A stretch of DNA of 64,000 nucleotides from Saccharum officinarum (Eukaryota > Streptophyta > Magnoliopsida > Poales > Poaceae), in assembly GCA_020631735.1 (NCBI GenBank), contig CM036197.1, positions 43,199,880 to 43,263,879 of the forward strand, read 5' to 3'. The notes under the pieces were generated by a model, which saw nothing but the letters and a program-made list of their open reading frames with translations, was not told the DNA's origin and made no database searches. Of this stretch, positions 57,004-64,000 are shown one piece after another (the stretch's first letter is position 1; each line of letters opens with the position of its first letter). Position numbers and translations under genes: made by a program.

Positions 57004-58217
57004 CCATGAAAGCTAGCTATATTAGTGCATATGCGCGTCAGTTTATTGTGGCTTTCCCTATTGAGAGAAAAGAATACTTAGTTTTTGCAGAGAAAAGAAT
57101 ATGACTCATGTTAAACGTAAAAGGTTATGATGCTTAGTTTTTGCACTTCATATCAGCTTTCTATGTCAGCGATCATTAACAAAAGGTCATGGCATTGCGA
57201 AAGCCCTTAGCTTCTAATCAGATACTGTTGACAAGAATGGGAAGCAGCGAGAAGACGATGCCACCTGTTGAGATCTGTAACACGCTTTGGAAAACAATTT
57301 AGGGTGTGCATACATGTTCCAAATAGTCCTGATGGCCAAGATATATGTTCTTACATGTTCTTTACCAGAGTGCCCAGTCAGAAATCGATACAATTGCATG
57401 GTCCAAATAGTCCTAATGGCCAAGATATCTGTTCTTACATGTTCTTTACCGCTTGTCTGGCAATTCTCTCCCCTATTCTGGGGCATATATAGCTCAGGTC
57501 ATTTTATAGATCACCGCAGCTGTATGGTGTGGTTTGGTTGTGCTTTTGTTCCTTGTGCTTCAGGAGCTAGGGGAAACCTGGCTGCTGTAATCTTGTATCA
57601 CGAACAAGTTAATATATTGCGCTTTTGTTGCCATGCATTTTTTTTGTTCCATCTATGTGCTGTGCAGCTACATGAAAGCATGTTTCTCTGTCACGCTATT
57701 CAAAATCTTGGTAAAAGCTGGGTGTCTATGTATTTGTAAAGTGTTCAACGACCTTCTAGCCCAGTAATTGTAAAGTGATGTGATGCTGCGGAATCTGACC
57801 AACATCACCCGCAGCTACTGCATGGCCACGGTTCATGGGAGCAACCTTCTGCCTCTGCCACGCCTCCTCACTCACAATTACTTTTCTCATTATGTTCTGC
57901 TACGACAGCAAAGAAGCGTTGCCAGGCTATTGCTAACACCATACACTCATTCAGTTCAGTTCCGGTATGTATAGTACAAAGCATTCAAGCATCATTCAGA
58001 TAGCACCTCAAAACATATTTCACTGCATAGTGCAGAAATTAAGCGGTAGTTTGTGCACACTGTCCACCCACTGATGATTCGCGAACATAAACTTACAGAT
58101 CCAATAGCACTAAAAAAGACTCAATGTGTGCACAGTATAATGGTAACGAGAACTGCAGCATCTATCATCTCATCTCATTTCTCACTACCAGATTCCCAGC
58201 AGGGCAACACTGTTTTC
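57004..58217. other. Flank right of the gypsy element, with a short tandem repeat
   Basis: No kinase exon resumes after the GTATC duplication. A 49-bp segment (tccaaatagtcct through tgttctttacc) is repeated at 57,318-57,366 and 57,402-57,450. The rest is AT-rich and may be the 3' untranslated part of the NBP35-derived fragment on the minus strand. No promoter or gene is recognised. Confidence 0.45.
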
Positions 58218-58415
58218 TCACTCAGTCTTGATCAGCTTCTTCACAATGTCCTGAAGAGCTGGTGCACTAGCACTGCATTTCTGATCAGCAAAGCATGACC
58301 TCCCTTCCTCAGCGGCCTTGCACAGCTGTGGATCCATGGGCACCTTACCAAGGAAAGGAACCCCTATTTCATGGCACATCTTCTTGGCGCCTCCCTTGCT
58401 GCTATCAAACACCTC
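58218..58415 (-). pseudogene. NBP35 fragment (cytosolic Fe-S cluster assembly factor), last exon
   Basis: NBP35 is a P-loop scaffold ATPase that builds Fe-S clusters in the cytosol. The minus-strand codons from 58,415 read EVFDSSKGGAKKMCHEIG, then VPFLGKVPMDPQLCKAAEEG and CSASAPALQDIVKKLIK to a stop at 58,218. That is the highly conserved C-terminal end of plant NBP35. Only these 65 codons are present: the N-terminal Fe-S site and Walker A are missing. Upstream in the same frame is unrelated sequence and then a lipoyl synthase piece. Confidence 0.75.
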
Positions 58416-58552
58416 AGTGAGATCAAAGACTACATATTCAGAGTTAATTCCTACAAGAAAGCTGAAAGCTTGCTTTCTGGATGGAACAAAGTAAACGGCA
58501 GCAAAACTACACTTATATCTTGATTCTTGACACAAAGTGATGGTTGAACTTC

Positions 58553-58672
58553 CACAGTTTCAATATTGTGAGCATACATATCTAGACCAGAGTTTGCTAT
58601 AAATGAAACTGCCTCCACGCCACCTCCAATATCTGAAGTCAGACACTCTACCAATATCCCAGGGTTCAGTTC
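58553..58672 (-). pseudogene. Lipoyl synthase exon fragment
   Basis: After an acceptor-like T-run and cag, the minus strand reads [14 protein letters not shown], then [23 protein letters not shown]. This matches an internal segment of the radical-SAM enzyme lipoyl synthase of the mitochondrial type, where VECLTSDF and [10 protein letters not shown] are strongly conserved. The normal FRGD is changed to IGGG and the following conserved stretch (VRDPRAGY) is missing, so the fragment is decayed. It is about 140 bp upstream of the NBP35 piece on the same strand. Confidence 0.7.
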
Positions 58673-58703
58673 CTGAAAAAAAAAACCAAAATTATTCAGC
58701 ATG

Positions 58704-59377
58704 TTGCTGAGGAGGCTTCTTGCTGGTTTTCACGGTGCAGAATCGACACCCCTGGGTGTAGGTGTCGCCGAGGAACTACACAAAAATATTCAGCAAGTGC
58801 AGTAGTAACTACACAACCATCTGAAGGCATACGTCGCTGGTTAGATGACAGACACAGTTCTGAAAGAGATATGACAATGTAGAGATAAACATTTTATTAA
58901 AAAGGAAACAGGGTACCTCAGTGAGCTGCAAACTACAGTACTGAAATTCATTCAGTGAGCTAGAGACCAATGAAAGTTCCCAGTACGAAATTACATCTGA
59001 AGGCATCGTAAGAGTTTAACCTTTTTTCATTTACTACAGTTTTGATTTACTACGAGCATCCCAGTACAAAATTACATCCCAATTGCATCAACGTTTGCAA
59101 ATTGCTTAATCTAACTTAGAACAAAGCAAATCGAGGCTGTGCAACGGCAGTAGGAAGCAAGCATATCTGGGTAGCCGCAAGAGAGGGGAAGGTGCAGAAA
59201 CGTACAGGCCTCTTCCGGAGCGAGAATCGAGATTGCGCTCATAGGGCGGCGGCGCGGGGCGGAGATGAAACGGCACAGGGCGGGGTGGACTCGGCCACGG
59301 TGGACTGAGCGAGAATCGAGACCGGTTCATAGGAGATGACCCAAGGCAAAGATGGACAGGGAGAGAGGTGGAGTTAC
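58704..59377. other. Intron-like spacer between captured fragments
   Basis: No coding sequence is recognised. The word aattacatctgaaggcat-like and ccagtac(a/g)aaattacatc segments recur (about 58,978-59,000 and 59,060-59,080). The stretch separates the unknown first exon on the right from the lipoyl synthase piece on the left and could be spliced as an intron. Confidence 0.35.
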
Positions 59378-59640
59378 CTGCAGGGCGCCGCGGCCACCAC
59401 TGCGTCGTCGCGTCTCCATGTCCACCTACAGGCGGATCTGGAAGGGACCAACACACGGATGACGGATGTCCACGACACGGCCCGCGGCAGGCGGATGGCG
59501 GCGGGGCTCCGACTGGCGCGGCGCCGTCCTGGAGGAGCGTGGCGTGGAGCACGCACAGCTCGGCAGCCTTGGCGACGGTGGCCTGGATGTCCTGGAGCGC
59601 CGGCAGGAGGTAGGCCGCGGCGGAGGAGGCGGTGGGCTGG
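59378..59640 (-). pseudogene. Unidentified first-exon-like fragment with splice donor
   Basis: On the minus strand an open GC-rich frame reads SSAAAYLLPALQDIQATVAK, then AELCVLHATLLQDG, and continues Pro/Arg-rich to a good donor (GCAG, then gtaact) at 59,378. The helical N-terminal segment looks like real protein, but I do not recognise the family. It is upstream of, and on the same strand as, the lipoyl synthase and NBP35 pieces, so all three could lie in one chimeric transcript. Confidence 0.4.
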
Positions 59641-60035
59641 TTTAACCCTAGAAATAAAATGTTTATCTAACTATACTACTTGATTGAATTATTCATCACA
59701 AATAATCAAGAAAATGTTCATCTAACTATAGTACTTGAATTATCCACTGTACCACTTAATATTTTTTTTGCAATTATACATTTACCGTTTTACCCTTTAT
59801 TAAAAAAACTATGAAAAAGAAATTTCTATCCTTCTGACTGGGGGTGCTAATCCCCTCAATTTCGAAAGCGATGGGAGACGACGCGATGCATATGGGCCCA
59901 CCCGGCATAGACACATCAATCGGTTCCATCGCCTTACTCCACATTGCTTCTCATCGCCTCTCATATTCTAGGCCCACCGGCCATAGACACACCAATCAGT
60001 TCCCATCGCCTCTCCAACCATTGTAAAAATTCTCA
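59641..60035. other. AT-rich stretch with short direct repeats
   Basis: A segment with atgtttatctaactatactacttgaatt-like content is repeated imperfectly at about 59,660 and 59,715. A second pair, with catagacacaccaatc and ttcc(c)atcgcc words, lies at about 59,906 and 59,980. No gene is seen. Confidence 0.4.
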
Positions 60036-60432
60036 CTAGTTAATTGGCGTGTGCTCCACCTTGTTTGGTTATTTCGGTAGACTAGAAGAATTAAATCCAC
60101 AAAGTTCAGACAAAATACTTGACTCCCTTCACGAGTTCCTCCTCTCAAAGCTTGTGGCACGGCCCGCAACCTCCGCTGGTACGCCCTCTCAGGCTGCTTG
60201 GCTCCGCCGCCCCTCACCGGCAGCGGCGTTCGGCGGACGCCGACCAAACTCTCGTTAAACGTATCACAGCCCAAGGGGAAGTGACTGAAGACACGTTTTT
60301 TTTTTCCAGGATCCACTTCCTTCCAAGATTAATGGGCCGCTTACAGCTCATTTTACCATGTACGGCATATTTTGGGGGCCATCCTCGGTGCAACTTTTTT
60401 TTTATGCAGCTGTTTGTATTATTAGGTATAGA
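60036..60432 (-). mobile_element. Short Helitron-like element, 397 bp
   Basis: On the minus strand it starts TCTATACCTAATAATAC at 60,432 after host A, and ends in caattaaCTAG at 60,036 followed by T. The 3' end (inward ctagttaattggcgtgtg) resembles that of the large Helitron at 28,749 (ctagtgattggcgcgcg). The hairpin is weaker than in the large copy. It has no coding capacity. Confidence 0.4.
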
Positions 60433-60440
60433 TAGGTTTA

Positions 60441-61492
60441 GGGCAGTCCCTATGCAAGACACTGCGCACGAAGTCCAAAACCAAAAACGTCACCGTCGAA
60501 GCTATCCCCTGCAACGGTGAAGTCTTCCTATAATAAATGTGAACGTTTTTTCACACACTCTCTCCCCACTTATCACTTTCTCCTCCGGGCGGGCACGACG
60601 ACGCAGGTGCGCGCAGGTGGCCGGCGAGCGCACGCGGGCGGACCGCAGCCGAGCTCGCGGGGCCGGCGAGCTCGTGGCGCCGGCGGGCGAGCGGGGCGGC
60701 CGGCTCGCGAGGGTGGAGTTGCGGACGAGCGCCGCGGCGGCCGTGGGCGAGGCTGGCCGGTGAGCGCATGCGGGCACGGCGAGCTCCCGCAGCGGTGTGG
60801 AGGCGCGAGAGCAGAGCTCCAGCAAGCGACGAAGGCGAGCTCCTGGTGGGCGAGCGGGCTTTAGGGGGCGGCGCGAGGGGGCGCGCGGAGGCCGGAGCGC
60901 ATGGCGAGCTCGCGAGCGCAGTCGAGCGCGCAGCGCGCGGGCGAGGTCATGCTGCGGCCGAGGTGGCGCGGCGCGAGCAGGTGCGACGCGCGTCGCGGGC
61001 CCCGGCACGGCCGGTGAGCCCTTGCGGCGCGGGCGAGCGTGGTGCGCCGTCGCGGCGGACGGTGCGCTGCGGATGGCGAGCACGCGGCGCGGGCGAGGCG
61101 GGCACGCGTGGAAGGCCGCGTGCTCGCGTTCGTTGTCGTCGTGGAGCTCGGCCTCAACCGGAGAGCCACGCGGCAGCGTGGGCGAGCGCGCGACCGAGGG
61201 CGACCAGGGCGGGCGCGGTCGGCGTGAGCGAGCAGGGCGGGCGTGGCGGACATGGCCATGGACGGCATAGCGAGGGGGTGTGCAATCAATGCCATGGACG
61301 CCGGTCGTTTCTCCCCATCGGCATTTTGGTCGTTTCTTGCTGCCTCGTTGCGAGCGTCGACCCGGTTTCGCCTGCAAGAAATCGTTTCGACGTTGTTTGC
61401 CCTCTCTCCTCGTTAATTCATATGCCACGTCGACGATTTTGCCTCTTAAATGCACATGGAAACGACCTTATTAATTGCCGTTGGGACTGCCC
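60441..61492. mobile_element. PIF/Harbinger-type non-autonomous element, GC-rich, 1,052 bp
   Basis: The ends are gggcagtccc at left and its exact inverse, gggactgccc, at right. The flanking duplication is TTA (60,438-60,440 and 61,493-61,495), the preferred PIF/Harbinger target. The interior (60,590-61,290) is extremely GC-rich with recurring ggcgagc words. It gives long open frames on both strands (317 codons on the minus strand, 294 on the plus), none with a recognisable domain and none coding transposase. The interior may be captured genomic sequence. Confidence 0.65.
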
Positions 61493-61495
61493 TTA

Positions 61496-61949
61496 TAGTA
61501 GGTTTTTTTTGTGGCGACCGTATAGCTCAAAAAGTTGCAGCGAGCAATTAGATTTTTGTTTGATGTTTACTTTCGTGGCTACATTCGCTCTGCTCCATGG
61601 AAAAAAAATTGGAAGAGTTAGGCTCCTCAAAAGTGCAAGTTCTGAGGAATAACAGTTCATCTGAGCTCCTGCACACGCGAATTGCAGCAACTCGATCACC
61701 TACCTTCTGCAGAGCGGGAGGGGGAGCCGGCGGCCGTCGGGGCAGGAAGCAGCAGAGCGCCGGGCTGCTCTTCTCGCGGCGCCAGCGGCCGCCCCGGCAG
61801 CTCCTGCTGCCGCCACCTCCTCCTCCTCCCTCAGAGTCGGATGTCTCCTCTTCTCTCCAAGGTTTGGGCTCACCTTTCTTGTTGCTCAATGGGATCTGCG
61901 TTCTAGGGCTAGGCCCTCTTGAGTGCTCCGCCTGCTTGTGTGCTGTTGG
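61496..61949 (+). other. Probable leader of the second LINE
   Basis: The GC-rich part (about 61,700-61,900) directly precedes the LINE ORF1 relic and has the Pro/Arg-coding composition of a LINE leader. It shows no repeat comparable with the 107-bp unit of the first LINE. The left limit of the LINE is not defined. Confidence 0.35.
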
Positions 61950-63223
61950 ATGGCGCTCCCTGGTCTTTCTTTGCTCCTGGCCTCAAGATTGAGGCGGATG
62001 TGGGCAATCGCCTTGGCTTGCCCATTTGCTCTCCTGCTCTTGACCGTCACTCCTTTGTTCTGGTTGTTGCTTTTGGAAGGTGCAAGTTTCGGTTGGATCC
62101 CCTTTCTGTCGGATCTATCCTTCAGGCCACAATTGGTGGATTGGTCACCCAGTTTAATGTTTCCTTGCTTTCAAACCGCACCTTCAGGTTCTTTGTCTCC
62201 TCTAAGCAAGTGGGTTTCTACATTGCCGATCTTCGTTCCTTCTCTTGTGATGCGTTTTATCTTGAGTTCCATCTTTGGGGCAATGGAGGCCCTAACTGGA
62301 GGAAGGAATTCGCCCTTTTCCAGGAGGCGGAGTTCCTCTCTTGGAAACCTGCTGTCAAGGACAAGGTGTTCACCTCTGAACCCTCCCGCGTCTCTGTTTT
62401 TCGCCGTTTGGGCAATCCTTCTGCTCAGTTTGCTTCAGCCCAGCGCACCTATGCTTCCCCAAGCTTGCATAAATTTTTTTTGCGGATGCTGTGAGGTCTG
62501 ATCCTCACCCGCCTCTCTCAGGCGCCAACTCTGTTCCGATTGGTCCGCCGAACAGAGCTCCATTCTTGGTCGGTGCTCGGTCTTCAATCGTCTTCAACCT
62601 CCGATCCAAGGTCACGTTCATGGCGTTCTTTGTGTTAGGGACAGAGCCCCGACACTATCCTTCTGCCAGAGATGCTTGTCCAAGGGCCATCCCAGAGCCG
62701 CCTGCCGCTGGCCAATCAAATGCCGGGCTTGTCTTAACTGGGGTCACACCGCGGTTAATTGCCGCTCTGGGAGTCAATTCAAACCTGGTCAATTTACCGG
62801 CAACAGTAAAAGGACGACTCCATTTGGTTGGTTCAACGCCGCGGCTGTAGGGCCGTCTTCGTCAAAGGTGCCCGTCTTCAATTCGCTCGCGGCCAAGGGA
62901 ACTGTGCACGCGGGTTTCACGCCCTCTGTAAAGCCCAACACTGTTGTGGCTCCTAACACGGCCCCTGACCACATCTGTCTCTCCCTCGCCCCTTCGTCTC
63001 CATCGCCCCTAGTCCCCAGAAAACCCCTCACCAGAGCTACAGTGCCACCCGCCTGGCCACCAAGAAGGCTCCTCATCGGAGGCGACGATGGCGTATCAAC
63101 ACGCTAACCCAAGGCCATTCATCCCGGATGGCTTCGTTTGGGAAGACGTCCCTGACCGCGAGTTCTTGAGCAGGGCGGTCGCTCCAATGAGGCCACCGGT
63201 GACAAACGAGGACCCGGCGATTG
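61950..63223 (+). pseudogene. Second LINE ORF1 relic with CCHC knuckles, frameshifted
   Basis: The start is the ATG at 61,950 (MALPGL), after which the frame moves by one. The next segment reads VVAFGRCKFRLDPLSVGSIL, ATIGGLVTQFNV and EFHLWGNGGPNWRKEF, closely matching ORF1 of the LINE at 33,144. A shift near 62,480 follows, then sequence ending in two zinc knuckles (CQRCLSKGHPRAAC and CRACLNWGHTAVNC, about 62,665-62,762), with more shifts. It is cut at 63,223 by an LTR retrotransposon, so no ORF2 is visible. The two LINE copies belong to one family but are well diverged. Confidence 0.7.
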
Positions 63224-63570
63224 TGTTAGCACCGCTACTACGGCCAGCCCAACAGATGCTAAGGATAAAGGCCCAAGAAGGAGTGTCTGAAGCCGCAGGC
63301 CCAACACGATGGTGGTAGGCAAAGAGTGGGCGTGAGTGTGGGCGCTAGCGCCTGCGTGCGCGAGTCCGGGCGGTTGCCTGTAAGAGGTATATCAGCGAGA
63401 CATCAGAGAGGAGAGGGGTATGGAAAAACTTGTATGAACCCAACTCTTCCTTGCTAAGCACTCATGGTCGATCCATCCTAATCCCCCCGCGTGCTGTTCG
63501 TCCTTCCCATCCCCAATTTCTCCATCCCTTCCTCAATTTCTTCCTTCCCCAAACTCTGATGCTGCTAACA
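63224..63570 (+). mobile_element. 5' LTR (347 bp) of an LTR retrotransposon entering the right edge
   Basis: It begins TGTTAGCA and ends TGCTAACA, a perfect inverted terminal pair. A primer binding site and gag follow. The five bases before it are GATTG, the predicted target duplication, whose partner lies beyond the window. A possible TATA (ggtatatc) is near 63,388. Short LTRs of this size occur in the Reina-type gypsy group, among others. Confidence 0.7.
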
Positions 63571-63572
63571 TT

Positions 63573-63585
63573 TGGTATCGGAGAC
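63573..63585 (+). promoter_or_regulatory. Primer binding site (initiator tRNA-Met)
   Basis: tggtatcggagac starts 2 bp after the LTR end. It differs from the common plant site TGGTATCAGAGC by one substitution in the first ten bases, which is close enough to prime with tRNA-iMet. Confidence 0.65.
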
Positions 63586-63809
63586 ACCGTTCCTCGGATT
63601 CCCGCTCTTCCGCACTGATTCCATCGGTTGTTTGTCGCAAACGGATCCGGTTGGTTTGATTTCGTTTCTAGCAGTGAGCTGCTGGTAGAAACTGAGATCG
63701 TTGTAATTCCAATCCACGCACGAACGATTTGTGGTGTGCCGGCAGTCTGGATTCCGACCAACCCCTTCCCCACGATCACTTTACCCGCCGCCAACACCGA
63801 TTAGGGGTC

Positions 63810-64000
63810 ATGAACCCAGAAACCAAAATCATCCTCGACGAGTTCAATCGGCGCTTCACCGAGAACGATCTCAAGTGGGATCACCGCCTTTCGGAACAGG
63901 AGACCCGCTTGGCTCACCAGATCCAGGATCTGGAGCAGGCGCATGGCGACCGCGTCGTTGCTATGGAGAGCGCCACCAAGGCGTTCGAGGAGTGGAAGTC
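63810..64000 (+). CDS. gag of the right-edge LTR retrotransposon, partial
   Basis: The ATG at 63,810 opens a frame without stops to the window edge (MNPETKIILDEFNRRFTEND, then LSEQETRLAHQIQDLEQAHG). It is 240 bp downstream of the LTR, as expected for gag. The visible 63 residues are charged and helical, likely a coiled coil, as at the N-terminus of many grass gypsy gag proteins. Nothing is broken in the visible part. The lineage cannot be set without pol. Confidence 0.6.
   Translation, partial: MNPETKIILDEFNRRFTENDLKWDHRLSEQETRLAHQIQDLEQAHGDRVVAMESATKAFEEWK

Noticed and set aside
60502..61652. 317-codon minus-strand and 294-codon plus-strand frames
   Set aside because: They overlap in antisense inside a GC-rich PIF/Harbinger-type element and cross its ends. 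No domain is visible, so they are read as compositional.

Overview
This is nuclear DNA from a flowering plant, almost certainly a grass (Poaceae) with a large repeat-rich genome. The evidence is a frameshifted F-box/FBA gene, two pieces of the grass-typical DUF1618 family, a G-type lectin S-receptor-like kinase, Stowaway and Tourist MITEs, and long grass-type LTRs. An Andropogoneae source (sorghum, sugarcane or Miscanthus relatives) is my inference from the look of the repeats and was not tested. No gene can be called intact and functional. The only long undamaged reading frame is ORF2 of a LINE.

Layout. 1-8 kb: an LTR-like fragment, a TGTTTCA-rich repeat, a MULE-like element with long inverted ends (3.1-4.3 kb), a polyadenylated retroposon with a near-perfect target duplication (5.0-6.8 kb) and an F-box pseudogene on the minus strand (6.9-8.0 kb). 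8-20.5 kb: MITEs, a second inverted TGTTTCA repeat, a DUF1618-like fragment carrying a tiny LINE-tail insertion, a TIR element at 13.1-14.3 kb, and a DUF1618 pseudogene split by a 2,023-bp solo LTR with an exact 5-bp duplication (14.4-17.7 kb). 20.5-27.6 kb: a CACTA end, a minus-strand LTR with polypurine tract and internal remnant, and another LTR-like block.

27.9-57.0 kb: a lectin receptor kinase gene and its flank taken apart by successive insertions. Its first exon is cut by a Helitron carrying captured exons and by a Tourist-like MITE. Its first intron holds a complete-length LINE (32.4-39.6 kb). Its kinase exon has lost part of the P-loop, and the rest of the kinase is not in the window. 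Just downstream lies a 15.4-kb Ty3/gypsy element (41,640-56,998; exact GTATC duplication). That element reads gag-protease-RT-integrase on the minus strand with RNase H deleted in frame. It also carries an antisense multi-exon gene with a plant-mobile-domain-like region and coiled coil, itself split by a 4-kb solo LTR with an exact GCCCT duplication.

57-64 kb: exon fragments of unrelated housekeeping genes side by side on the minus strand (NBP35 Fe-S assembly factor, lipoyl synthase, an unknown first exon), a short Helitron-like piece, a GC-rich PIF/Harbinger-type element with TTA duplications, a second LINE ORF1 relic, and the 5' end of an LTR retrotransposon inserted into that LINE and running off the window.

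The genes do not form a pathway. The window is best read as a layered record of insertions into a receptor kinase, an F-box gene and two DUF1618 loci, with gene-fragment capture happening at least twice. Several disabling frameshifts sit in homopolymer runs and could be sequencing errors.
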